NCBI GenBank assembly: GCA_021151525.1
Contig: JAGKXD010000054.1
Location: forward strand, 1-27,171
Length of the DNA: 27,171 nucleotides
DNA from: Cellvibrionaceae bacterium
GTDB lineage: Bacteria; Pseudomonadota; Gammaproteobacteria; Pseudomonadales; Cellvibrionaceae
Reading direction: 5' to 3'
The notes under the pieces are model-generated. The model was not told where the DNA came from, made no database searches, and worked only from the letters and a program-made list of their open reading frames with translations. Shown in pieces: positions 13,465-21,747 of this stretch. The position numbers were made by a program, and so were the translations under genes. Positions within the stretch are counted from its first letter, which is position 1. Each line of letters starts with the position of its first letter.

Positions 13465-16371
13465 ATGGAAAAAACCTACGAACCCCATGCTATCGAACGC
13501 CAGTGGTATGAAACCTGGGAAGCCAAGGGCTACTTTAAGCCAGTTGGCGAAGGCAACCCCTATTGCATGATGATTCCACCACCGAACGTCACTGGCAGCC
13601 TGCACATGGGCCACGGTTTTAACAACGCAGTCATGGATACCATGATTCGATACCGCCGCATGAAAGGTGATGACACTTTATGGCAAGTAGGCACCGACCA
13701 CGCCGGTATCGCCACGCAAATGGTGGTTGAGCGTCAGTTGGCCGCACAAGGCATTAGCCGTCACGATTTAGGCCGCGAAGAATTCCTGAAAAAAGTGTGG
13801 GAATGGAAAGAGCAATCTGGTGGCACTATCACTCGCCAAATTCGTCGTTTGGGCTCATCGGTAGATTGGAGCCGCGAGCGCTTCACTATGGATGACGGCT
13901 TATCCAAAGCTGTACAAGAAGCTTTCGTGCGCCTGTTTGATGATGGCTTGATTTATCGCGGCAAACGCCTCGTTAATTGGGATCCAAAACTTCACACCGC
14001 CATTTCGGATTTGGAAGTAGAAAATCATGATGAAAAAGGTTTCTTGTGGAATTTGCGTTATCCATTAGCGGATGGTGCGACTACCGCCGAAGGTAAAAAT
14101 TATTTAGTGGTTGCTACCACTCGCCCCGAAACCATGTTGGGCGATAGTGCTGTTGCCGTTCATCCTGAAGACGAGCGTTACAAATCCTTGATTGGCAAAT
14201 TTATTGAGCTGCCCTTAGTTGGCCGTTTAATTCCAATTATTGCTGACGATTATGTTGATCGCGAATTCGGTACCGGTTGCGTAAAAATTACTCCGGCGCA
14301 TGATTTTAATGACTACGAAGTTGGCAAACGTCATAACCTACCATTAATCAACGTGCTTGATAAAAATGCGGCGATTTTGGGCATTGCACAAACGTTTAAT
14401 TTTGATGGGACATTAAATACCGAGATCAACAATTCATTGCCTGCAGAATACGCCGGCGTTGATCGCTACGAAGCGCGCAAACAAATTGTCGCCGCATTTG
14501 AAGCTGCAGGTCTGCTAGAAAAAATTGATGACCATGCATTGAAAGTTCCGCGCGGTGATCGCTCAGGCGTTGTAATCGAGCCTTGGTTAACAGATCAATG
14601 GTATGTGAGTACCAAGCCACTCGCAGAACCTGCAATTGCAGCCGTGGAAGATGGCCGTATTCAGTTTGTGCCTAAGCAATACGAAAATATGTATTTCTCC
14701 TGGATGCGCGACATTCAGGATTGGTGTATCAGCCGCCAATTGTGGTGGGGCCACCGCATCCCTGCGTGGTATGACGCAAGCGGGAAAGTTTATGTAGGTC
14801 GCAATGAAGCGGAAGTTCGCAGCAAATATTCTATTGCAGCTGATGTAGCGCTTAATCAAGACGAAGACGTTCTCGATACCTGGTTCAGTTCCGGCTTGTG
14901 GACTTTCTCAACCTTAGGCTGGCCAGAGCAAACGGAGTTTTTGAAAAAATTCCACCCAACTGATTTGTTGGTAACGGGCTTCGATATTATTTTCTTCTGG
15001 GTTGCGCGCATGATTATGCTCACCATGCATTTGGTGAAGCATGAAGATGGAACGCCGCAAATTCCGTTTAAAACTGTCTACGTTCACGGCTTGGTACGCG
15101 ATGGCCAAGGCCAAAAAATGTCTAAATCGAAAGGCAACGTGCTTGATCCATTGGATATCGTTGACGGGATTGATTTAGAAACTCTCGTACAAAAACGTAC
15201 AACGGGCTTAATGAACCCAAAAGATGCGCCGAAAATTGAAAAGCAAACTCGCAAAGAGTTTCCTGAAGGCATTCAAGCTTACGGCACAGATGCACTGCGC
15301 TTTACCTTCTGCTCACTTGCATCAACAGGCCGCGACATCAAATTCGACATGGGTCGCGTTGAAGGCTACAGAAATTTCTGCAACAAGATTTGGAACGCAA
15401 TGCGCTACACATTAATGCAATGTGAAAATCAAGATTGCGGGCAAGACGATGTGCAGGGAAGCACAAGTGTCGCGGGAGACAGGATGTCGGGAGCGACCGG
15501 CTCTACTGATTACGAATTCTCTTTAGGTGATCGCTGGATTATCAGCAAATTACAACTTGCCGAAAAAGCCGTTGCAGAAAATCTCGATAGCTATCGCTTG
15601 GATTTAGCATCACAAGCTATTTATTCGTTCGTATGGGATGAATACTGCAGCTGGTATTTGGAAGCCACTAAAGCTGTTTTATTTAATGCTGATGCAACAG
15701 CTGCGCAGAAGAAAGGAACGCGTCGTACATTAGTACGTGTACTCGAAACTATTTTGCGCTTGGTGCATCCATTAATGCCATTTATCACCGAAGAAATTTG
15801 GCAAATTATTAAGCCACTGAGCGGTGCAACTGGCGAAACCATTATGCTAACTCGCTTCCCTGAAGCAGTTGATAGCAAAATTGATCAACAAGCATTAAGC
15901 GACGTTGAATGGCTGCAAGCTGTTGTTGTGGGTGTGCGCAATATTCGCGGCGAAATGAATATTTCTCCCGCAAAAGATTTGCCGGTTCTATTTAAAAATG
16001 GTTCAGCGGAAGATCAACAACGCTTGCAAAACAATCAGCAATTTCTGAAAAAACTCGCATCATTGGAAAGTGTAACTTGGCTAAACGCTGGCGATGCAGA
16101 ACCCATGTCTGCAACCGCATTAGTGGGCAATATGGAGATCCTCGTGCCTATGGCGGGCATTATTGATAAGGATGCCGAGATCGCACGCCTAACCAAAGAG
16201 AGCGCGAAATTGGAAATGGATATCACCCGAACTGAAACCAAACTCAGCAACGAAGCGTTCGTTGCTAAAGCACCGGAAGCCGTTGTTGCTGCGGAACGTG
16301 CGCGTGTTGCAGAACATAAAATTGCGGTAGAAAAATTACGTGAGCAAATTCAAAAAATTAGCGCACTGTAA
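13465..16371 (+). CDS. valS: Valine--tRNA ligase
   Basis: A class I synthetase of 968 residues, somewhat longer than the roughly 950 of E. coli. The HIGH box is HMGH (47-50, in NVTGSLHMGHGFNNA) and KMSKS is at 551-555. The CP1 editing domain, which removes threonine, lies between (VVATTRPETMLGDSAVAVHP is its mark). The C-terminal coiled coil is at about 905-968 (EIARLTKESAKLEMDITRTE onward). Between QDCG and FSLGDRWI, residues about 659-685, there is an extra Gly/Ser/Asp-rich stretch not expected in the family (see the repeat at 15441-15500). I start at the ATG at 13465; the open extension to 13429 has no family support. A strong terminator follows. Confidence 0.96.
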   Translation: MEKTYEPHAIERQWYETWEAKGYFKPVGEGNPYCMMIPPPNVTGSLHMGHGFNNAVMDTMIRYRRMKGDDTLWQVGTDHAGIATQMVVERQLAAQGISRHDLGREEFLKKVWEWKEQSGGTITRQIRRLGSSVDWSRERFTMDDGLSKAVQEAFVRLFDDGLIYRGKRLVNWDPKLHTAISDLEVENHDEKGFLWNLRYPLADGATTAEGKNYLVVATTRPETMLGDSAVAVHPEDERYKSLIGKFIELPLVGRLIPIIADDYVDREFGTGCVKITPAHDFNDYEVGKRHNLPLINVLDKNAAILGIAQTFNFDGTLNTEINNSLPAEYAGVDRYEARKQIVAAFEAAGLLEKIDDHALKVPRGDRSGVVIEPWLTDQWYVSTKPLAEPAIAAVEDGRIQFVPKQYENMYFSWMRDIQDWCISRQLWWGHRIPAWYDASGKVYVGRNEAEVRSKYSIAADVALNQDEDVLDTWFSSGLWTFSTLGWPEQTEFLKKFHPTDLLVTGFDIIFFWVARMIMLTMHLVKHEDGTPQIPFKTVYVHGLVRDGQGQKMSKSKGNVLDPLDIVDGIDLETLVQKRTTGLMNPKDAPKIEKQTRKEFPEGIQAYGTDALRFTFCSLASTGRDIKFDMGRVEGYRNFCNKIWNAMRYTLMQCENQDCGQDDVQGSTSVAGDRMSGATGSTDYEFSLGDRWIISKLQLAEKAVAENLDSYRLDLASQAIYSFVWDEYCSWYLEATKAVLFNADATAAQKKGTRRTLVRVLETILRLVHPLMPFITEEIWQIIKPLSGATGETIMLTRFPEAVDSKIDQQALSDVEWLQAVVVGVRNIRGEMNISPAKDLPVLFKNGSAEDQQRLQNNQQFLKKLASLESVTWLNAGDAEPMSATALVGNMEILVPMAGIIDKDAEIARLTKESAKLEMDITRTETKLSNEAFVAKAPEAVVAAERARVAEHKIAVEKLREQIQKISAL
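15441..15500 (+). repeat. In-frame hairpin-rich insertion inside valS
   Basis: The valS frame is interrupted, without loss of frame, by a segment with two hairpins. The first is TGTGC (15450-15454), loop AGGGAA, GCACA (15461-15465). The second is nested and symmetrical: GTCGC (15469-15473), GGGA, GACA (15478-15481), loop GGA, TGTC (15485-15488), GGGA, GCGAC (15493-15497). It encodes a low-complexity stretch, GQDDVQGSTSVAGDRMSGAT. The form suggests a small dispersed palindromic repeat inserted in the gene; other copies are not in this window. Confidence 0.65.
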
Positions 16372-16390
16372 TTGCTAGACACTAAAGACA

Positions 16391-16420
16391 AAAAGGGGAT
16401 GAGCAATCATCCCCTTTTTT
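16391..16420 (+). terminator. Intrinsic terminator of valS
   Basis: GGGGATGA (16395-16402) pairs with TCATCCCC (16407-16414) around a GCAA tetraloop, followed by six T; the A run before it extends the stem. It starts 19 nt after the valS stop codon. Confidence 0.93.
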
Positions 16421-16467
16421 ATTACCCACTCAATTATTTTCTACTCACAATGAATGGCGCACGATAA

Positions 16468-16497
16468 AAAAGGCTCAATCTTTCGATTGAGCCTTTT
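16468..16497 (-). terminator. Intrinsic terminator of tRNA-Ser (bidirectional)
   Basis: AAAAGGCTCAATC (16468-16480) and GATTGAGCCTTTT (16485-16497) form a 13-bp perfect stem with a 4-nt loop. On the minus strand it ends in a T run, 12 nt beyond the tRNA-Ser 3' end. Confidence 0.9.
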
Positions 16498-16509
16498 CAT
16501 TTTGAATAA

Positions 16510-16601
16510 TGGCGGTGAGGGAGGGAGTCGAACCCTCGATACCGTTTAAAGGGTATACTCCCTTAGCAGGGGAGCGCCTTCGGCCACTCGGCCACCTCAC
16601 C
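16510..16601 (-). tRNA. tRNA-Ser (anticodon GCU)
   Basis: A 92-nt tRNA with the long variable arm of class II tRNAs. The acceptor stem GGTGAGG pairs with CCTCACC, followed by G and an encoded CCA. The anticodon stem CTCCC/GGGAG holds the loop CTGCTAA, giving anticodon GCT for AGC/AGU codons. The variable arm carries the TATACC...GGTATC stem. It lies downstream of csrA on the same strand, an order also known in Pseudomonas. Confidence 0.97.
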
Positions 16602-16628
16602 ACAAACTACGAAACGAAAACTTTATTA

Positions 16629-16651
16629 CCGCTCCATTTCAGTAGGAGCGG
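16629..16651. repeat. Hairpin between csrA and tRNA-Ser
   Basis: CCGCTCC (16629-16635) and GGAGCGG (16645-16651) pair around a 9-nt loop. A TATTAT-like -10 on minus (16653-16658) adjoins it. It may be the end of a csrA transcript or part of the tRNA-Ser promoter region; no T run follows. Confidence 0.45.
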
Positions 16652-16792
16652 CATAATATCATACTTCAAAAAAAATCAAAGACTTAAACGCAATTTAATA
16701 GCAAACACAGAACACATTTTTATTTTTGTGAACGATTAAATCAGCAACTTGATTGAATAATAAACACAGAGGGCAACACAGGAGGAAATCTA

Positions 16793-16820
16793 CGCGGTAG
16801 TGGCTAAACCATCTACCGCG
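16793..16820. repeat. GC-rich inverted repeat 3' of csrA
   Basis: CGCGGTAG (16793-16800) and CTACCGCG (16813-16820) are perfect arms. TGG and CCA inside can extend the pairing with one bulged T, leaving a CTAAA loop. It lies 50 nt after the csrA stop on the csrA strand and lacks a T run. It may protect the csrA mRNA end. Confidence 0.55.
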
Positions 16821-16869
16821 AGAACGTTCAGACGAAAATTTATAGCAACAATCGGCGCGGCTGAAAAAA

Positions 16870-17064
16870 TTAAAACGAATTTTGATCGTCAGAATTTTGC
16901 TTTTCACGCTGAATACGCTGGTAAATTTCCTCGCGATGAACGGCGATATCTTTTGGCGCATTGACACCTATACGTACTTGGTTGCCTTTTACACCAAGAA
17001 CAGTAACAGTGACTTCATCGCCAACCATCAAAGTTTCACCAATACGGCGAGTTAAAATTAGCAT
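16870..17064 (-). CDS. csrA: Carbon storage regulator CsrA/RsmA
   Basis: A 64-residue RNA-binding dimer that controls translation and mRNA stability by binding GGA in hairpin loops. The sequence MLILTRRIGETLMVGDEVTV, then TVLGVKGNQVRIGVNAPKDI and AVHREEIYQRIQREK, is a clear match. Leu4 and Arg44, the key RNA-contact residues in the family, are in place. The start is the ATG at 17064, with AAGGAG seven bases upstream; a longer start at 17079 would include the ribosome-binding site in coding sequence. The C-tail is short and polar. It lies 219 nt after lysC and upstream of tRNA-Ser. Leader GGA motifs suggest autoregulation. Confidence 0.97.
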   Translation of the reverse strand: MLILTRRIGETLMVGDEVTVTVLGVKGNQVRIGVNAPKDIAVHREEIYQRIQREKQNSDDQNSF

Positions 17065-17070
17065 TTCAAT

Positions 17071-17112
17071 CTCCTTCACTCATCCTGTAAGAGTACGGTT
17101 TAGAGCTCCTGC
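17071..17112 (-). promoter_or_regulatory. csrA leader with three candidate CsrA-binding GGA sites
   Basis: On the minus strand the leader has GCAGGAGC (17105-17112), then CAGGATG in a small hairpin (ACTC, loop TTACAGGAT, GAGT at 17078-17094), then AAGGAG, the Shine-Dalgarno (17071-17076). CAGGATG fits the CAGGA(U/A/C)G repeat known from CsrB. One site on the ribosome-binding site and one in an upstream hairpin is the known layout of CsrA-repressed leaders. Confidence 0.6.
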
Positions 17113-17283
17113 CCGCCGCCGCCTCTCGACTAACCCTCGTCGCGGCCAAAGCAGTTATCGCTTTGGGCTTAGCTAAGTATTGACTACTTTTCGCGAAAAG
17201 GAAGAAACCCCGAACACTTTTTCTCCAGCAACCTGCGCAACCGGAGAATTTACTACCTTAACAAAACCAACAGCTGATTGAAC

Positions 17284-18531
17284 CTAGCCCCTCACACGGC
17301 TCTCTGTTGGTTCGGCATCCAAACCAAAAGCGGTGTGCAAACTGCGCACAGCCAACTCTAAGTAACGCTCATCAATGATCACCGAAATTTTGATTTCGGA
17401 CGTAGTGATCATTTGGATGTTGATGTTATCCGCCGCCAAAGCAGTGAACATCTTAGAAGCAACGCCCGCATGGGAACGCATACCAACACCCACAATAGAA
17501 ACTTTAGCAACCTTATCATCGCTACGAACTTCGCGCGCGCCTATTTCTTTGGCAACGCCTTCAAGTACCGCAACGGCTTTTTGCATATCGTTTTTGTGCA
17601 CGGTAAAGGTCAAATCAGTGGTGTTATCCGCTGATACGTTTTGCACAATCACATCGATTTCGATGTTAGCAGCACCAATTGGCGCAAGAATTTTTGAGGC
17701 CACGCCCGGCACATCGGGTACGCCGGCAACAGTTACTTTGGCTTCATCACGGTTAAAAGCAATACCGGAAACAATTGGTTGTTCCATAGTCGAATCTTCC
17801 TCATCGAGGGTAATAAGGGTTCCAGGGCCTTCTTTAAAGCTGTGGAGTACGCGCAACGGCACTTTGTATTTACCTGCAAACTCAACCGAGCGAATTTGCA
17901 ATACTTTAGAGCCCTGACTGGCCATTTCCAGCATTTCTTCAAAGGTAATTTTTTCGAGACGACGTGCGCGCTCAACAACACGAGGATCGGTGGTGTATAC
18001 ACCATCTACGTCGGTATAAATCTGGCATTCATCTGCTTTCAATGCGGCTGCCAAGGCTACGCCGGTGGTATCTGAACCGCCACGACCTAAAGTCGTGATA
18101 TTGCCGCTCTCATCTACACCTTGGAAGCCAGCTACTACCACCACACGACCTGCATCCAGATCTGCACGCATATTAGCTTCATCAATTGACTGGATACGCG
18201 CTTTGGTAAACGAGCTATCGGTCATAATGCGAACCTGACCCCCCGTGTAAGAACGGGCATCAACACCGCGCTTTTTAAGCGCCATACACAACAGTGCGAT
18301 GGTCACTTGCTCACCGGTAGATACCAACACATCCAGCTCGCGAGGATCTGGAGTGGCTTGAATTTGAGTGGCCAAACCGATCAAGCGATTGGTCTCGCCG
18401 CTCATTGCGGAAAGTACCACCACCATGTCGTGACCTTGAGCGCGGAAGCTGGCAACTTTGTCCGCAACCTGCTCAATACGTTCGATAGAACCTACTGAGG
18501 TACCACCGTATTTTTGAACCAATAAGCTCAT
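17284..18531 (-). CDS. lysC: Aspartate kinase
   Basis: A 415-residue aspartokinase catalysing the first step from aspartate to lysine, threonine and methionine. The kinase domain opens MSLLVQKYGGTSVGSIERIE, with the KYGGTS motif at 7-12, and continues with VVVLSAMSGETNRLI, LVSTGEQVTIALL and FQGVDESGNITTLGRGGSDT. Two ACT domains follow from about 265 to 400 (VTVAGVPDVPGVASKILAPI, then VSIVGVGMRSHAGVASKMFT and NINIQMITTSEIKISVIID), the sites of feedback inhibition. There is no fused homoserine dehydrogenase. GGATAGG precedes the ATG. It sits between alaS and csrA, as in Pseudomonas. Confidence 0.97.
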   Translation of the reverse strand: MSLLVQKYGGTSVGSIERIEQVADKVASFRAQGHDMVVVLSAMSGETNRLIGLATQIQATPDPRELDVLVSTGEQVTIALLCMALKKRGVDARSYTGGQVRIMTDSSFTKARIQSIDEANMRADLDAGRVVVVAGFQGVDESGNITTLGRGGSDTTGVALAAALKADECQIYTDVDGVYTTDPRVVERARRLEKITFEEMLEMASQGSKVLQIRSVEFAGKYKVPLRVLHSFKEGPGTLITLDEEDSTMEQPIVSGIAFNRDEAKVTVAGVPDVPGVASKILAPIGAANIEIDVIVQNVSADNTTDLTFTVHKNDMQKAVAVLEGVAKEIGAREVRSDDKVAKVSIVGVGMRSHAGVASKMFTALAADNINIQMITTSEIKISVIIDERYLELAVRSLHTAFGLDAEPTESRVRG

Positions 18532-18686
18532 TACAACCTATCCTTCATAGACTATGTCCGCTAGAGAAGATTCCTCTAACGACGGTATATTCTAAAAAAT
18601 CTGACATGCCGACACTTGCAACGACGCGGGTCACAAAACGGCGGGCAATTAAACACCAGTTTTCAGTAAAAGTTAACCCAAAAGGC

Positions 18687-18715
18687 TGAAAAAGAGCAGA
18701 ATTCACGCTTTTTCA
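18687..18715 (-). terminator. Weak stem-loop after alaS, possible terminator
   Basis: TGAAAAAG (18687-18694) pairs with CTTTTTCA (18708-18715) across 13 nt, 22 nt after the alaS stop on minus. The stem is A/T-rich and its T run lies within the pairing, so any termination would be weak. Confidence 0.3.
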
Positions 18716-18736
18716 ACATTTATAAGTTAGTAATCA

Positions 18737-21367
18737 CTATGCGCCAAGCTGAGATTTGACCCACGGCAACACAGATTCCAGTGCTGCATCCAATGCAGCC
18801 ACGTCAGTGCCGCCGCCTTGCGCCATATCGGGACGTCCACCGCCTTTGCCGCCCAACTGCTCGGCAACAAAACGCATCAAATCGCCCGCTTTAACTTTAC
18901 CGGTAGCATCTTGAGTAACACCCGCTACCAAGGCAACCTTACCGTCTTCAACAGCCGCCAGCAAAACTACGGCGGTGCCCAACTTATTTTTAAATTGATC
19001 AACACTGTCTCTTAATGATTTGGAGTCTGCACCTTCCAAATTCAACACCAGAACTTTAACACCTGCGACGTCGTGAGCTTGGCTGAGCAAATCTACACTG
19101 CCAGCAGTGGCAAGTTTGGTTTTGAGCGCAGCCAACTCTTTTTCAAGCTTGCGATTTTGAGCAACCAAACTCTCTAGCTTCTCGGCCAGATTATCACGGT
19201 TAGCTTTGAGTGTACGCGCACTGCTATCAATTAACTCTTCGACTTTATCAAAAAGGGCAATCGCTTTGGCACCTGTCACTGCTTCAACACGACGAATACC
19301 GGCTGCTACGCCAGACTCAGAGGTAATACGGAACAAACCTATATCACCTGTACGCTTTACGTGAGTACCACCACAGAGCTCAACCGAGAACCCATCACCC
19401 ATGGTCAACACACGCACGCTATCGCCGTATTTTTCACCAAAGAGCGCCATGGCACCTTTTGCTTTGGCTTCTTCCATGTTGCACAACTCAGTAGCAACAG
19501 CAGAGTTAGCGCGAATTTGATCGTTAACCAAAGTTTCAATCGTTTTTAGCTGTTCAGCAGTAACAGCTTCAAAATGCGAGAGGTCGAAACGCAAACGCTC
19601 TGAGTCTACCAAAGAACCTTTTTGGGTAACGTGCTCACCCAAAACCTTACGCAAGGCAGCATGTAGCAAATGGGTTGCCGAGTGATTAAGGGCAGTCGCT
19701 TGACGGACATTGGAATCAACCTCGGCGAGAACTTCATCGCCCACACTGATCGCGCCATTCAACACGCGCACCAAATGCAAGTTGCTAGAACCTTGTTTAT
19801 GGCAGTCACGCACCTCGATACGAGCTGCACCTGCGGTTAGATAACCAGTATCACCCGCTTGGCCGCCTGACTCTGCATAGAATGGGGTTTGATTAAGGAC
19901 AATAACACCGTCTTCGCCTTCGGCCAAACGCTCAACTTTGGCTCCATCTTTCAGCAAAGCTACGACTTTGCCCTGCTCAGCCAAAGAGCTGTAGCCGAGG
20001 AAATCGCTAGTCGGCAAATCCAAGCCCGCAGCGGTGTAATCTACCTTAAACGAACCTGCAGCACGTGCGCGCTTGCGTTGCTCATCCATGGCCGCTTCAT
20101 AGCCAGGGAGATCAATGGTGAGGCCTTTTTCGCGGGCGATATCATTGGTTAAATCAACTGGGAAACCATAGGTATCGTACAGGGTAAAAACTACTTGACC
20201 GGGAATTTCAGAGCCAGAGATTTTGGCCAACGCATCCTCAAGAACGCTGATGCCTTTATCGAGAGTCTTTTCAAATTGCTCTTCTTCAGCCAACAAAACG
20301 CGCTCAATTTGCGCTTGGTTTTTTACCAATTCGGGATAGGCATCGCCCATGACTTCTGCCAAAGCTTTTACAAGCTTATGGAAGAAAGGTTGCTTTTGGC
20401 CAAGCTGATGACCGTGGCGAATTGCACGGCGAATGATGCGGCGCAATACATAGCCACGACCTTCGTTGGACGGCGTTACACCATCAGACACCAAGAATGA
20501 ACAAGAACGAATATGGTCAGCAATCACACGCAATGATTTGTTTTCCATATCGCTAGCGCCGGTTGCTTCAGCGGCAGCTTTTAGCAAGTGCTGGAACAGG
20601 TCGATTTCATAGTTGGAGTGAACATGCTGCATAACCGCAGAAATACGCTCAAGCCCCATACCGGTATCAACAGAAGGCGCAGGAAGAGGATGCAAAACAC
20701 CATCTGGCGTACGGTTGAATTGCATGAACACGTTGTTCCAGATTTCGATAAAACGGTCGCCATCTTCTTCGGGTGAGCCTGGTGGGCCACCCCAGATATC
20801 CGCGCCGTGATCGTAGAAAATTTCAGTACATGGGCCGCAAGGGCCAGTGTCGCCCATCGCCCAGAAGTTGTCTGATGCGTAAGGTGCGCCTTTGTTGTCA
20901 CCAATACGGATAAGACGCTCTGCAGGCACGCCAACTTCCTTCAGCCAGATGTCGTAGGCTTCGTCGTCAGAGGCATAAACTGTCACTGTAAGCTTATCGG
21001 CAGAGATGCCTAACCACTCTTTGGAGGTCAGGAATTCCCATGCGTAAAGGATGGCATCGCGCTTGAAGTAATCGCCAAAACTGAAGTTGCCGAGCATTTC
21101 GAAGAAGGTATGGTGACGAGCGGTGTAACCCACGTTTTCGAGGTCATTGTGCTTGCCGCCTGCACGTACGCAGCGTTGTGAGCTGGTAGCGCGGGTATAA
21201 GAGCGCTTGTCGCCGCCGAGGAATACATCTTTAAACTGCACCATACCTGCGTTAGTGAATAGCAAAGTAGGATCGTTGCCTGGAATCAGGGAACTGCTGG
21301 GAACAATGGTGTGGCCTTTGGATTCAAAAAATTTGAGGTAGGCGTCGCGTATTTCTGCGCTCTTCAT
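18737..21367 (-). CDS. alaS: Alanine--tRNA ligase
   Basis: A class II synthetase of 876 residues, the full family length. The N-terminal catalytic domain opens MKSAEIRDAYLKFFESKGHT and contains FTNAGMVQFKDVFLG, the motif-2 region TSSQRCVRAGGKHNDLENVG and HHTFFEMLGNFSFGDYFK. The editing domain has the zinc-site pair NHSATHLLHAALR and CGGTHVKRTGDIG, which clears Ser- and Gly-tRNA-Ala. The C-Ala end shows a coiled coil (NRKLEKELAALKTKL) and the Gly-rich GGKGGGRPDMAQGGG motif. GGAAGA lies three bases before the ATG. It follows the Trm112-like gene by 17 nt, so the two are probably co-transcribed. lysC is 205 nt downstream. Confidence 0.98.
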   Translation of the reverse strand: MKSAEIRDAYLKFFESKGHTIVPSSSLIPGNDPTLLFTNAGMVQFKDVFLGGDKRSYTRATSSQRCVRAGGKHNDLENVGYTARHHTFFEMLGNFSFGDYFKRDAILYAWEFLTSKEWLGISADKLTVTVYASDDEAYDIWLKEVGVPAERLIRIGDNKGAPYASDNFWAMGDTGPCGPCTEIFYDHGADIWGGPPGSPEEDGDRFIEIWNNVFMQFNRTPDGVLHPLPAPSVDTGMGLERISAVMQHVHSNYEIDLFQHLLKAAAEATGASDMENKSLRVIADHIRSCSFLVSDGVTPSNEGRGYVLRRIIRRAIRHGHQLGQKQPFFHKLVKALAEVMGDAYPELVKNQAQIERVLLAEEEQFEKTLDKGISVLEDALAKISGSEIPGQVVFTLYDTYGFPVDLTNDIAREKGLTIDLPGYEAAMDEQRKRARAAGSFKVDYTAAGLDLPTSDFLGYSSLAEQGKVVALLKDGAKVERLAEGEDGVIVLNQTPFYAESGGQAGDTGYLTAGAARIEVRDCHKQGSSNLHLVRVLNGAISVGDEVLAEVDSNVRQATALNHSATHLLHAALRKVLGEHVTQKGSLVDSERLRFDLSHFEAVTAEQLKTIETLVNDQIRANSAVATELCNMEEAKAKGAMALFGEKYGDSVRVLTMGDGFSVELCGGTHVKRTGDIGLFRITSESGVAAGIRRVEAVTGAKAIALFDKVEELIDSSARTLKANRDNLAEKLESLVAQNRKLEKELAALKTKLATAGSVDLLSQAHDVAGVKVLVLNLEGADSKSLRDSVDQFKNKLGTAVVLLAAVEDGKVALVAGVTQDATGKVKAGDLMRFVAEQLGGKGGGRPDMAQGGGTDVAALDAALESVLPWVKSQLGA

Positions 21368-21384
21368 AAATCTTCCACTACAAG

Positions 21385-21591
21385 TTAATGGGCATTTGTT
21401 GCTTGATGTTGTTCTTTTTCGGCGAGACTAATTTTGCGCGCCTCGCTCTCTAACATAACGGGAATGCCATCGCGAATGGGATAGGCCAAACCGCTCGTCC
21501 AGCAAATCAATTCCTGCTGCTCTGGCAAATATTCCAGCGCCCCTTTGCTGACGGGACACACCAAGATGCTGAGTAATTTTTTATCGATCAT
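21385..21591 (-). CDS. Trm112 family protein (YcaR-like)
   Basis: A 68-residue protein of the Trm112/YcaR family. The signature parts are LLSILVCPVSKGALEYLPEQ, ELICWTSGLAYP and IRDGIPVMLESEAR. Trm112 proteins stabilise methyltransferases in eukaryotes and archaea, while the bacterial role is less clear. In close relatives as I recall them the first knuckle is CPxCKG; here it is CPVSKG, so the second Cys is Ser15 and zinc binding is probably lost. GAG lies seven bases upstream of the ATG, a weak ribosome-binding site. It precedes alaS by 17 nt; E. coli ycaR sits next to kdsB instead, so the context differs. Confidence 0.9.
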   Translation of the reverse strand: MIDKKLLSILVCPVSKGALEYLPEQQELICWTSGLAYPIRDGIPVMLESEARKISLAEKEQHQATNAH

Positions 21592-21747
21592 AAATCAGCT
21601 CGGGACTATAGCTAAACTAGGGGCGGTATCTTACACCGCTGATCCTCGCCATGTCTCTAGCTGAAGCTCTGTTGGGTAGCTTATCCCGCTGATTTTACGC
21701 GGTTTTTAGTATTATTTTGCAAATGAGCATTTATAGTGCAGAGAGAT

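Noticed and set aside
17375..17917. 180-residue open frame antisense to lysC
   Set aside because: Lies wholly within lysC, Thr/Ser/Ile-rich without domain features; shadow of lysC codon bias.
21686..21707. CCGC/GCGG stem followed by five T on plus
   Set aside because: Only a 4-bp stem with a 9-nt loop, and no plus-strand gene ends nearby.
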